Below are positions 1-6,813 of a stretch of 13,563 nucleotides of DNA, piece by piece. Source of the DNA: Candidatus Omnitrophica bacterium UBA6233 (lineage in GTDB: Bacteria > Omnitrophota > Gorgyraeia > Gygaellales > Profunditerraquicolaceae); NCBI GenBank assembly GCA_002440965.1, contig DJWJ01000011.1:17796-31358 (forward strand), read 5' to 3'. Below the pieces are notes generated by a model. It ran no database searches and was not told the origin of the DNA. It saw nothing but the letters and a program-made list of their open reading frames with translations. How positions within the stretch are numbered: the stretch's first letter is position 1; each line of letters begins with the position of its first letter. Position numbers and translations under genes: made by a program.

Positions 1-158
1 TCCCCTATGGCTATACGCTTGGCTCGCAGCTCACGGTAGACTCCATAGGGAGAAGGATAGTAGGTGGTGATGGTCAGGGTGTCTTCAGCAAAACCGTTAT
101 ACGGAAAAATCAGGAAGGAGAAAAAAAGGAGTAAAAAATTCTTCATTACCTTTAGCAC
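1..158 (-). CDS. Secreted protein with YYPSPYGVYRELR start (N-terminal part only)
   Basis: Only the first ~50 codons lie in the window; the gene runs off the left edge. The product starts with a short signal peptide (positive KN, then a run of L/F, then a polar FAED stretch with a likely cut after the Ala). The mature start reads DTLTITTYYPSPYGVYRELR, followed by AKRIAIG. This start is one I associate with secreted GIGT-repeat/S74 proteins of Omnitrophota-like genomes, so the missing part probably resembles the gene at the right edge (inference). Two starts are possible. ATG at 146 has its AGGAGG 18 nt away, while an in-frame GTG at 158 lies 6 nt from it, so I prefer the GTG. A good promoter lies just upstream. 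The role is probably surface or appendage related, but this is not shown by the fragment. Confidence 0.75.
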   Translation of the reverse strand, partial: MLKVMKNFLLLFFSFLIFPYNGFAEDTLTITTYYPSPYGVYRELRAKRIAIG

Positions 159-164
159 TATACA

Positions 165-170
165 CCTCCT
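165..170 (-). promoter_or_regulatory. Ribosome binding site deciding a GTG start
   Basis: AGGAGG on the minus strand lies 6 nt from an in-frame GTG (158-156) but 18 nt from the next ATG (146-144). Spacing favours GTG as the true start of the left-edge gene. Confidence 0.6.
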
Positions 171-197
171 TTATATTATCGGACTGAATACAGGGAT

Positions 198-226
198 AAA
201 ATAACACGCAAAGAAATAAGTGTCAA
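198..226 (-). promoter_or_regulatory. Sigma70-type promoter of the left-edge secreted protein gene
   Basis: The minus strand reads TTGACA (226-221), a 17-nt spacer, then TATTTT (203-198). The -35 is a perfect consensus match and the spacing is optimal. Transcription would start near 191, leaving a leader of about 30 nt before the GTG start. It sits just after the stop of the MBL-fold remnant, so the left-edge gene has its own promoter rather than relying on the upstream operon. Confidence 0.65.
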
Positions 227-236
227 GGGAATAGTC

Positions 237-392
237 TTATAAAACCAGGCTCATTCCATCATAAGCCGCTTGCGCTTCTACGCCCAAGCGCTTAAGACAA
301 CGCCTTAGCCTGAATATGCGGCTTGGCCGCATTAGCTGTCCGATCATCACAAAGCGAGCGCCTGCCGTCCCTAAGAACTTTATGCCAGCCAT
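237..392 (-). pseudogene. Internally deleted MBL-fold metallo-hydrolase remnant
   Basis: A 51-codon open frame overlaps the end of the NYN gene by 13 nt. Its first ~20 residues, MAGIKFLGTAGARFVMIGQL, match the start of ribonuclease Z-like MBL-fold hydrolases, where the first beta strand is followed by GTAGARF. Its last ~20, roughly LKRLGVEAQAAYDGMSLVL, resemble the end of the same family (a final strand followed by AYDGM and a short tail). The metal-binding HxHxDH core and everything between is absent; the family is normally about 250-300 residues. The join falls around residues 21-31, next to a 7-bp-arm palindrome. The reading frame is intact from start to stop, so the deletion kept frame. 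It could be a genuine deletion, an assembly collapse, or a chance resemblance of a short frame. The family assignment is from memory of motifs. Confidence 0.55.
316..332. repeat. Short palindrome at the MBL deletion junction
   Basis: The sequence ATGCGGC-TTG-GCCGCAT is a 7-bp perfect inverted repeat with a 3-nt loop. It lies where the N-terminal-like and C-terminal-like parts of the MBL-fold remnant meet, so it may have helped or resulted from the deletion. It is too short to call an attC or an insertion-sequence end. Confidence 0.5.
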
Positions 393-862
393 AGTTTCTT
401 CAATTCCTCATTTATTTTGTGCATCTGGCTATAGGTAATCTCTTGCTCCGGCAATTCATTTTTTATCCGCGCTAACTTATCCTGAAAAGAAAGAAAGGTT
501 TCCACGCTTTCGGATTTCGCCCGGCAAGCTTTGGCAAAAAAAACTATTTCTTTGTCATCCGAAACAACAACTACATTCTTGGGGTTAGGAATCAAGCCCA
601 ACAGCTTCTTTATCCTTTCATCGGCGCTCTCAGCCTGCGAAAATATAACCATTATATTCCCTTTGCCCGCTTCATCCAGAGCCTGATCCGGATACCCGTC
701 AAATACAACCCAAAATTTATTGTGGGGGCTGGAAGCTGATTTTTTCTGTTTAATCAACTGAATTAAGGCCAGGCGGGAATCTAAATGCCTTTTAGGAATT
801 TGCCTTGTGAAGCTGGGATGGTTGGTTACATTGTAACCGTCGATTATGAACTGTAAGGACAT
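380..862 (-). CDS. YacP/Rae1-like NYN-domain ribonuclease
   Basis: A 160-residue protein made almost entirely of an NYN (PIN-like) nuclease domain. It opens with FIIDGYNV (Asp8), then VVFDGY (Asp55), SADERI (Asp81) and VVVSDDKEI (Asp102/103). These acidic residues are placed as expected for a metal-dependent RNA-cutting centre. In Bacillus the related Rae1 cuts mRNA in the ribosome A site; whether this protein does the same is inference. The start is firm: AGGAGG is 8 nt upstream and the first strand begins at residue 4, so no later start would keep the fold. It overlaps the 3' end of the upstream membrane-protein gene by 71 nt in another frame. The end is a charged, helical tail. Confidence 0.85.
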   Translation of the reverse strand: MSLQFIIDGYNVTNHPSFTRQIPKRHLDSRLALIQLIKQKKSASSPHNKFWVVFDGYPDQALDEAGKGNIMVIFSQAESADERIKKLLGLIPNPKNVVVVSDDKEIVFFAKACRAKSESVETFLSFQDKLARIKNELPEQEITYSQMHKINEELKKLWLA

Positions 863-1787
863 AAATTAAACCTCCTACTGCTCCGTAAAACAGGATAAAA
901 GAAAAACTTAACAGCGACATGGTAAAAGCGAGATTTTTCCCTATGCCTGCTTTGGCAAAAAAGAAAATCGTCGAGGCATCCCTTAAGCCCAAACCTCCTA
1001 TGGAAATAGGCAGGAGCGTGATTGCCCCGATTATCGGAACAAAAATAAAAAAACAGGCTAAGCTTATCTTTATCCCTAAAGAAAGCGCGATAAGATAAAA
1101 GGTCAGCGGAGAGATCGCCTGAATAATAATGGAAATCAAGATATTTTCCACCACCACCTTGGGTTTATGCCTGAAAAGATGAATCTCTTTATGTAAATCG
1201 CTGATTAAATCCCTGATTTTCCCGGCATCAGGGCTTTTAAGAAAACGGTTTATCCTGGAATACAGAAATTTATTGAAAAAAAGCAGCAGGATAACAAACA
1301 GTAAACCGATTATTATCCCCAAGGATATCAATACAGATTTATCTTCCAGAATCTTCCAGCCGAGGAACATTGCAATCAAAGCTAAAATAACCAAACCGAT
1401 ATACCCGCTTAAGCGGTCTAAGAATATCGTCGCGATAATCTCTTTGGGTTTCTTGGTATACATAGACAAATCAACGCTGCGCAAGAAATCCCCCCCTATC
1501 GTCGAAGGAAGAAACAGGCTAAAAAAAGCCCCTCCTGAAAACGAAGTTACCACCCGCCGCAAAGGAATATTAATCTTTACCGCCCTAAGCAGCATTACCC
1601 AGCGCCAAAGGCCGAAGATATAATTTAAAAAGTAGCACAGGAAAGCCAGGAGTAAAAACGGTTTATTTATATTTTTGAGGACTTCTAAAATGCTTTTCTC
1701 GTCTGCCTGCCGGAACAAAAAAAACAAAAAGATAAAGCTTATGGCTACTCTTAAGAAAATTGAAAATATCTTTTTTATTATCAGCAT
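792..1787 (-). CDS. AglD/YbhN-type integral membrane protein (LPG synthase transmembrane domain)
   Basis: A 331-residue, very hydrophobic protein with roughly eight predicted membrane segments. Family marks are LPSTIGGD (about 93-100), FLDRLSG (about 122-128) and LPISIGGLGLRD (259-270). These belong to the flippase-like domain shared by MprF, AglD and YbhN (UPF0104). The cytoplasmic lysyl-transferase domain of true MprF is absent, so it is not expected to make lysyl-phosphatidylglycerol by itself. Members are thought to act in lipid or glycolipid transfer across the membrane; the substrate here is unknown. The ATG overlaps the end of purC by 7 nt, suggesting coupled translation. The final ~20 polar residues (from about 311) are encoded in the region shared with the NYN gene and may be an added tail. 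Confidence 0.85.
   Translation of the reverse strand: MLIIKKIFSIFLRVAISFIFLFFLFRQADEKSILEVLKNINKPFLLLAFLCYFLNYIFGLWRWVMLLRAVKINIPLRRVVTSFSGGAFFSLFLPSTIGGDFLRSVDLSMYTKKPKEIIATIFLDRLSGYIGLVILALIAMFLGWKILEDKSVLISLGIIIGLLFVILLLFFNKFLYSRINRFLKSPDAGKIRDLISDLHKEIHLFRHKPKVVVENILISIIIQAISPLTFYLIALSLGIKISLACFFIFVPIIGAITLLPISIGGLGLRDASTIFFFAKAGIGKNLAFTMSLLSFSFILFYGAVGGLIYVLTVHNRRLQCNQPSQLHKANS
871..876 (-). promoter_or_regulatory. Ribosome binding site of the NYN gene inside the upstream coding region
   Basis: AGGAGG lies 8 nt before the NYN ATG (862-860). In the other frame the same bases encode Gly-Gly of the membrane protein's last helix (GAVGGLIYV). It confirms the start despite the long overlap. 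Confidence 0.75.
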
Positions 1788-2680
1788 AATTGCAGCTCTT
1801 TTCCGGTTAGGTTCTTATATACTTCCAGGTATTTCCAGGAGGTCTTCTCGATAATATCGCCGGGCAGCCCGGGAGCAGGAGGCATTTTATCCCAATCCAA
1901 AGCCTCAAGGTAATCGCGCACAAATTGTTTATCGAAGCTCGCTTGCGCCTTACCCGAAGCATACGTATCCAGCGGCCAAAAACGGCTTGAGTCAGGAGTC
2001 AATACTTCATCTATCAAAATAACTTTCTCATTAAATATGCCGAATTCGAATTTTGTATCGGCTATAATTATACCTTTGCTTAAAGCGAAACCGGCTGCTT
2101 TTTCATAGATATCAATACTTGCCCGCGCGATTTTACCCGCTATTTCCCTGCCAATCAAATTTTCGATATATTCCTGATTTACATTCTGGTCATGTCCGGA
2201 ATCCGCCTTGGTAGAAGGCGTAAAAATAGGCTCCGGCAGCTTGGCTGATTCTTTTAATCCCGGAGGTAATTTTATCCCGCATACTGACTGCTCCTTCTGA
2301 TATTCTTTCCAGCCCGAACCCGACAGATAACCTCTTACAATACATTCCACTGAAAGCGCCTTGCTTTTCACGGCCAGCATAGAACGCCCGGACAATTCTT
2401 TCCTGAATTTTCTTAACTCCTGCGGGTATTTATCCAAATCAGCAGTAATAAAATGGTTGGGAATGATATCTTTTAAAAAATCGAACCAAAAACAGGATAA
2501 CGCGGTTAATACCGCTCCTTTATAAGGAATACCGCAAGGTAAAACCACATCAAAACAGGAAATCCTGTCGGTGGAAACTATAAGAAGCTTATCCCCTAGA
2601 TCATAAACATCCCGGACTTTGCCCTTACGGAACATTTTCAGGCCCTTAAGCTCGGTATTCAACAACACTTCTTTATTCAT
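1781..2680 (-). CDS. purC: Phosphoribosylaminoimidazole-succinocarboxamide (SAICAR) synthase
   Basis: This enzyme joins aspartate to CAIR using ATP in purine synthesis. At 299 residues it is the longer, ADE1-like form rather than the ~240-residue E. coli form. Visible motifs in order are GKVRDVYD (20-27, nucleotide loop), VSTDRISCFDVV (35-46), ECIVRGYLSGSGWKEY (112-127), TPSTKADSGHD (154-164), DTKFEFG (208-214, catalytic and Mg site) and IDEVLTPDSSRFW (223-235). Nothing essential appears missing. Its ATG overlaps the pckG stop by 8 nt and its stop overlaps the next start by 7 nt. No other purine gene is in the window, so its placement here is more likely co-transcription than a purine cluster. 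Confidence 0.96.
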   Translation of the reverse strand: MNKEVLLNTELKGLKMFRKGKVRDVYDLGDKLLIVSTDRISCFDVVLPCGIPYKGAVLTALSCFWFDFLKDIIPNHFITADLDKYPQELRKFRKELSGRSMLAVKSKALSVECIVRGYLSGSGWKEYQKEQSVCGIKLPPGLKESAKLPEPIFTPSTKADSGHDQNVNQEYIENLIGREIAGKIARASIDIYEKAAGFALSKGIIIADTKFEFGIFNEKVILIDEVLTPDSSRFWPLDTYASGKAQASFDKQFVRDYLEALDWDKMPPAPGLPGDIIEKTSWKYLEVYKNLTGKELQLC

Positions 2681-4466
2681 TGGTTTTAAGACGTTCGCTG
2701 AGGCGATTATATTCCTGCCATAGCTCGACGGGTAAATCCTTTTTGAATTGAGTAAAGAACTTCTTGATGCCTTTTAATTCATCCAACCAGCCATCTTTAC
2801 GTACTTCCAACAATTTTTCCAAAGCGCCTTCCGAGAGTTTCAGTCCGGTCATATCAATATCCTCCGGATACGGAACATATCCAATGGGGGTCTTAAACGC
2901 TTCTACTTTATTATTACAACGGTCAAGTATCCATTCCAAAACCCTTAGATTCTCGGTAAAACCCGGCCACAAGAATTTCCCTTCTTTATCCGTCCTAAAC
3001 CAATTAACATGGAAAATTTTTGGAGGTTTGGCCATACGCTTACCCATATCCAGCCAATGCCTGAAATAATACGCCATATTATAACCGCAAAATGGCAGCA
3101 TAGCCATCGGATCCCGGCGCACCTCTCCCAGCTCGCCCACCTGAGCCGCAGTGCGCTCGGAAGCCATAGTCGCTCCCACAAATACGCCGTGCTGCCAGTC
3201 AAGCGACTCATAAACTAAAGGGGCTAAATGCTGCCGGCGGCCGCCAAAAACTATTGCCGATATCGGAACTCCGTGATGCTGTTCCAGTCTAAACGACACT
3301 GAAGGACAATTAACGATTGGCGCTGTAAACCGGCTGTTGGGATGAGCGCCCAAAACAGGCTTGCCATGAGCATCCTTCAAACCGGGTTTCCAGGAACGCC
3401 CCTGCCAATCAATACCGGCTGGAGGCGTTTCTCCGTCTGCGCCCTCCCACCAAACTGTCTTATCCGGCTTAAGCAGAACATTGGTAAAAATAGTGTTCTT
3501 CCTGATTGTCTCGACCATATTGGGATTGGTAAGGGAATTTGTTCCCGGAGCCACGCCAAAAAATCCGGTTTCCGGATTAATTGCCCAAAGCGACCCATCG
3601 GAATCTACGCGCATCCACGAAATATCATCGCCAACCGTCCAAATACGGTAACCTTTTACCTTTAACCCTTCAGGAGGAACAAGCATAGCAAGATTAGTCT
3701 TGCCGCAAGCGCTGGGAAAAGCCGCGGCAATATATTCAATATGGCCATTAGGCTCTTCAACTCCCATAATCAACATATGTTCCGCCAGCCAGCGTTCCTT
3801 ACGGGCGATAAAGCTTGCGATCCGTAAAGATAAACATTTTTTCCCCAACAAAACATTCCCGCCGTAGCCGGAACCAACGCTCCAAATAGTATTGTCTTCC
3901 GGAAAATGCAGGATCAATCTCTTGTTAATATCCAATTGGGCCTTAGAATGCAGGCATTTAGTAAAATGGTCCTGTTTTTCAAGCTGCCTTAAAACCGGTT
4001 CTCCGGCGCGGGTCATAATCAGCATATTCAATACGACATAACGCGAATCCGTCAACTCAACTCCGATTTTGCTGAACCTTGAACCAACCGGCCCCATAGA
4101 AAAAGGAAGGACATACATAATCCTGCCCTTCATCGCTCCTCTAAATATGGTTCGGGCTTTTTTATAAGCGGTTTGGGGAGCCATCCAGTTATTGTTCGGC
4201 CCGGCATCGCGTTTTCTTCTGGTGCATATATAAGTAAGATGTTCGGTGCGGGCAACATCATCAATGGCGGTCCGGTGCAGAAATGAACCGGGATGTTTTT
4301 CTTTATTTAACCGGATTAGTTCACCGCTCTCAACAGCTTCTTTTTCCAGAATATTCTTCTGGGCATCTGAGCCATCTATCCAGACAATATCCGACGGCTG
4401 ACAAAGCTTGGCCATTTTATTTACCCAGTCTTTTAATTTTTTGTTATTCGTAGTAAATTTGGTCAT
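2673..4466 (-). CDS. pckG: Phosphoenolpyruvate carboxykinase, GTP-dependent
   Basis: Interconverts oxaloacetate plus GTP with PEP, CO2 and GDP. At 597 residues it has the usual length of the GTP class. Marks are GSRFSKIGVELTDSRYVVLN (128-147, substrate site), the P-loop AFPSACGKTN (249-258) with the class-specific reactive Cys254, GDDISW (279-284, metal site), NPETGFFGVAPGTN (297-310) and HPNSRFTAP (375-383). In a fermentative cell it could run either towards gluconeogenesis or as PEP carboxylation with GTP gain; the sequence does not decide. Its start overlaps the trxB stop as ATGA, a tight coupling, and its end overlaps purC by 8 nt. Confidence 0.97.
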   Translation of the reverse strand: MTKFTTNNKKLKDWVNKMAKLCQPSDIVWIDGSDAQKNILEKEAVESGELIRLNKEKHPGSFLHRTAIDDVARTEHLTYICTRRKRDAGPNNNWMAPQTAYKKARTIFRGAMKGRIMYVLPFSMGPVGSRFSKIGVELTDSRYVVLNMLIMTRAGEPVLRQLEKQDHFTKCLHSKAQLDINKRLILHFPEDNTIWSVGSGYGGNVLLGKKCLSLRIASFIARKERWLAEHMLIMGVEEPNGHIEYIAAAFPSACGKTNLAMLVPPEGLKVKGYRIWTVGDDISWMRVDSDGSLWAINPETGFFGVAPGTNSLTNPNMVETIRKNTIFTNVLLKPDKTVWWEGADGETPPAGIDWQGRSWKPGLKDAHGKPVLGAHPNSRFTAPIVNCPSVSFRLEQHHGVPISAIVFGGRRQHLAPLVYESLDWQHGVFVGATMASERTAAQVGELGEVRRDPMAMLPFCGYNMAYYFRHWLDMGKRMAKPPKIFHVNWFRTDKEGKFLWPGFTENLRVLEWILDRCNNKVEAFKTPIGYVPYPEDIDMTGLKLSEGALEKLLEVRKDGWLDELKGIKKFFTQFKKDLPVELWQEYNRLSERLKTNE

Positions 4467-5374
4467 TGTTTTAATAAGTATTTATGAGCTGAATCAGCCG
4501 CAACCGCTCCTTCTCCGCAGGCATTTACCACTTGATACAAACTTTTGCTTACGCAATCTCCGCAGGCGAATATTCCCGGCTTGGAAGCCCGCATCGCCTG
4601 GTCAGTAATTATAAACCCGGATTCATCTGTTTCCAATAAATTTTTTACGCATCCGGTATCCGGGGCTATGCCTACAAACACAAATAACCCCTCACACTTA
4701 ATTTCCGAACATTCCAGCGTATTGACGTTCTTAATCCTGACTGACTCTACCCTGTTTTCTCCGCAAACCTCTTCCACAATACTATTCAATACAAGTTTTA
4801 TTTTTGAATACCCTTTTAATTTGTCTACCAATATTCTAGCCGCGCGGAATTCACCGCGGCGGTGCACCAAGTATATGGATTTGGCGTAGTTGGCCAGAAA
4901 CAAAGCATCTTCGATTGCCCGGTCTCCTCCTCCGACTATCACGATATCCTTATTTTTAAAGAGCGGGCCGTCGCAAGTGCCGCAATAAGAAACTCCTTTA
5001 CCGATCAATTTTTCTTCGCCTTTTACGCCGAGCCTTTTTGGTTTAGCTCCCGTAGAAACGATTACCGCTTTTGCTTCAAAAATCTTGTCTTGAGTTTCAA
5101 TCTGGTAAAATTTATCGTTTGACGAAATCTCAAGCGCCTCTTTATCCTCTATGCCTAGCCCCAAATCTTCCACTTGTTTTTTAAATTTATCCATCAGCTC
5201 AAAAGTGGATACGCCTTCCGGAAAACCGGGATAATTCTCAATCGACGGCGAGAGTAAAATCTGTCCGCCGGCAGACATCTTCTCCAGAATCAAAGTATCC
5301 AGTTTGAATCTTCCGGCATAAATAGCGGCAGTTAAACCTGCCGGGCCTGCCCCGATTATAATTAAATCACGCAT
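4463..5374 (-). CDS. trxB: Thioredoxin reductase
   Basis: A 303-residue low-molecular-weight flavoprotein that passes electrons from NADPH via FAD to thioredoxin. Seen are the FAD-binding GAGPAG (8-13), the active-site CGTC (131-134) followed by DG, the second nucleotide fold GGGDRAIEDALF (148-159), HRRGEFRA (171-178), and GIFACGDC near the end for FAD. HRR..R points to NADPH. Small deviations from the usual form are Arg in place of Ser in GGGDS, and Cys residues in the terminal GDxx motif, which is usually AAGDV. The partner thioredoxin gene (trxA) is in the same gene string. def follows upstream with a 10-nt gap. Confidence 0.94.
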   Translation of the reverse strand: MRDLIIIGAGPAGLTAAIYAGRFKLDTLILEKMSAGGQILLSPSIENYPGFPEGVSTFELMDKFKKQVEDLGLGIEDKEALEISSNDKFYQIETQDKIFEAKAVIVSTGAKPKRLGVKGEEKLIGKGVSYCGTCDGPLFKNKDIVIVGGGDRAIEDALFLANYAKSIYLVHRRGEFRAARILVDKLKGYSKIKLVLNSIVEEVCGENRVESVRIKNVNTLECSEIKCEGLFVFVGIAPDTGCVKNLLETDESGFIITDQAMRASKPGIFACGDCVSKSLYQVVNACGEGAVAADSAHKYLLKQ

Positions 5375-5384
5375 CGATTGATAT

Positions 5385-5903
5385 TTATAAAGCGAGAGCT
5401 TCCTCTCTGGCTTTCCTTCTTAATTCCTTTAAGGCCTTGGCTATCTTCACCTTTTCCAAGAGCGCAGCGTAATCCACTATCAGTTTACCGTTCAAGTGGT
5501 CAATTTCATGCTGAAAAACGCAAGCAAGCAGGCCTTCGGCATCAATACTCAGAGCCTCTCCGTCTGCGTTAAACGCTTCCAATTTGACCCTTTTGGCGCG
5601 CTTTACTTTAATACAAATCCCCGGCACGCTAAGGCAGCCTTCTTTGTTTACCTGCGAACCAAAACATTTTATTATTTTGGGGTTGATTAATTTATAGAGG
5701 CCGCTTCCTGAGTCAACAACAATCATCGCTTCGCTTACCCCGACTTGAGGAGCAGCCAAGCCTACGCCCTGATCGTCATACATAATCCGGGCCATCTTGC
5801 TTAAAAGCTCTTTATGTTCAGAAGTAATTTTCCTGACCTCGGCCGCCTTCTTTCTTAAGGCCGGATCGCCAAATTTTCTAATTCTTAATTCGGTTTTTTT
5901 CAT
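5385..5903 (-). CDS. def: Peptide deformylase
   Basis: Removes the formyl group from the initiator methionine of new proteins. At 172 residues it is of normal length. All three signature motifs are present: GVGLAAPQVG (46-55), EGCLS (88-92, metal ligand Cys90) and QHEIDH (131-136, ligands His132 and His136 with catalytic Glu133). The start ATG lies 26 nt inside panD; no other Met occurs before the first motif. Only a weak AAGG-like ribosome site precedes it, so translation may be coupled to panD. fmt, the usual neighbour, is not in the window. Confidence 0.96.
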   Translation of the reverse strand: MKKTELRIRKFGDPALRKKAAEVRKITSEHKELLSKMARIMYDDQGVGLAAPQVGVSEAMIVVDSGSGLYKLINPKIIKCFGSQVNKEGCLSVPGICIKVKRAKRVKLEAFNADGEALSIDAEGLLACVFQHEIDHLNGKLIVDYAALLEKVKIAKALKELRRKAREEALAL

Positions 5904-6228
5904 CTACCTTGATTATTCTCGGCCTTATTGTTTTTATTTCTTCATCTTGAGCGCTGACATAGGTAAGAATAACCACTATGTCTCCTTTGCAAGCTCCGCG
6001 CGCAGCCGGCCCATTCAAACATATCACCCCGCTGCCCGCTTTTCCGCAAATAGCGTAAGTTTCTAAACGATGCCCGTTATTCAAATTTAACACCTCGACC
6101 TTTTCGTGGGCAAGGATATCCGCGGCCTGCATCAGCTTTGCGTCAATCGTAATGCTTCCTTCGTAATATAGATTGGCCTCGGTAACTACAGCCCTGTGAA
6201 TTTTTGATTTTAACATTGTTCTTAACAT
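5878..6228 (-). CDS. panD: Aspartate 1-decarboxylase (pyruvoyl enzyme)
   Basis: Makes beta-alanine from aspartate for pantothenate and coenzyme A. The 116-residue proenzyme has the self-cleavage site YEGS with Gly24-Ser25 at the standard place; cutting yields the pyruvoyl group on Ser25. Also visible are SKIHRAVVTEANL (8-20), NGHRLETY (51-58) and the conserved GSGVICLNGPAAR stretch. AAGGAG lies 6 nt before the ATG, partly at the base of a long hairpin. No panB or panC is seen nearby. The link with pta/ackA may be through coenzyme A supply (inference). Confidence 0.96.
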   Translation of the reverse strand: MLRTMLKSKIHRAVVTEANLYYEGSITIDAKLMQAADILAHEKVEVLNLNNGHRLETYAICGKAGSGVICLNGPAARGACKGDIVVILTYVSAQDEEIKTIRPRIIKVDEKNRIKN

Positions 6229-6238
6229 TTTTATCTCC

Positions 6239-6277
6239 TTAAATAAGCGCCGCCACTGGCGCTTGGCGCTTATTTAA
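6239..6277. repeat. Inverted repeat (13-bp arms) in front of panD
   Basis: Arms TTAAATAAGCGCC (6239-6251) and GGCGCTTATTTAA (6265-6277) are perfect complements around a 13-nt loop, which itself holds GCC-ACT-GGC. The panD ribosome site begins inside the base of this stem on the minus strand. It could control panD translation or simply be a small interspersed palindrome. Confidence 0.65.
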
Positions 6278-6296
6278 CTCCGCGCTATGCGCGGAG
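6278..6296. repeat. GC-rich hairpin between pfpI-like gene and panD
   Basis: CTCCGCGC-TAT-GCGCGGAG has an 8-bp perfect stem and 3-nt loop and is immediately next to the larger palindrome. It follows the stop of the DJ-1/PfpI gene. There is no T-run after it on the minus strand, so it is a poor intrinsic terminator; an RNA-stabilising or processing role is possible. Confidence 0.6.
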
Positions 6297-6303
6297 CCTT
6301 TGT

Positions 6304-6813
6304 TTACCCTTTCAACGCCTTAGCAATTTCTTCGCCAAAAGCATAAGCGGCTAAAGGCCCGTCGGCAGTTATAATCAGGCCATCCTTCTCTACATGGTTA
6401 GCCGTATAATTTGCTCCCTTAGCGATAAGCTCCTGCGAATCTCCCGGAAAAACGGTTGCCCGCTTGCCCTTTAAAATACCGGCGCGGGCCAACGTCACGC
6501 AAGCAGCGCAAATACCCGCGCTGACCTTTCCGGAACTAACTGCCTCTCGAAGTAACCTATGAGCTAAAGAATCATCCCAAAATTGCACGCTTCCGGGCCC
6601 TCCCACGAACACTATCGCGTCGAAATCTTTAAGGTCTATATCTTTAAAGAGCATATCCGGCATTACCTTTGCGCCAAGTTTGCCCTTGGCTTCGCTTAAT
6701 TCTGTAGATGCAACTTTAACCTCTACTCCATTTTTCTTAAGCGCTTCTTTGGCCTGCAGCAATTCTTCATCGCGGAACATCTCATGGCTGATAACCATCA
6801 CCGCTTTTTTCAT
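6304..6813 (-). CDS. DJ-1/PfpI family protein
   Basis: A 169-residue single-domain protein of the DJ-1/PfpI fold, whose members include protein deglycase/hydratase-like enzymes, chaperones and rare proteases. The start is chosen at ATG 6813, because GGGAG lies 5 nt upstream and the first strand KKAVMVIS begins at once; the earlier ATG (6837) has no ribosome site. The nucleophile elbow is SAGICAACVTLA with Cys102, and an acidic residue of the site is likely in FRDEEL (Glu16 or Glu17). The loop has Val where many relatives carry Pro after the Cys. It overlaps the 3' end of ackA by 32 nt. The exact substrate cannot be told. Confidence 0.88.
   Translation of the reverse strand: MKKAVMVISHEMFRDEELLQAKEALKKNGVEVKVASTELSEAKGKLGAKVMPDMLFKDIDLKDFDAIVFVGGPGSVQFWDDSLAHRLLREAVSSGKVSAGICAACVTLARAGILKGKRATVFPGDSQELIAKGANYTANHVEKDGLIITADGPLAAYAFGEEIAKALKG

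Noticed and set aside
316..332. Integron attC or insertion-sequence end at the MBL junction
   Set aside because: Only a 7-bp stem, no integrase or transposase, no paired attC-type boxes.
1273..1623. Plus-strand frame of 116 codons
   Set aside because: Antisense shadow of the membrane protein gene, no recognisable domain.
6278..6296. Intrinsic terminator after the DJ-1/PfpI gene
   Set aside because: GC-rich stem but no T-run on the minus strand; followed by TTAAATAAG.
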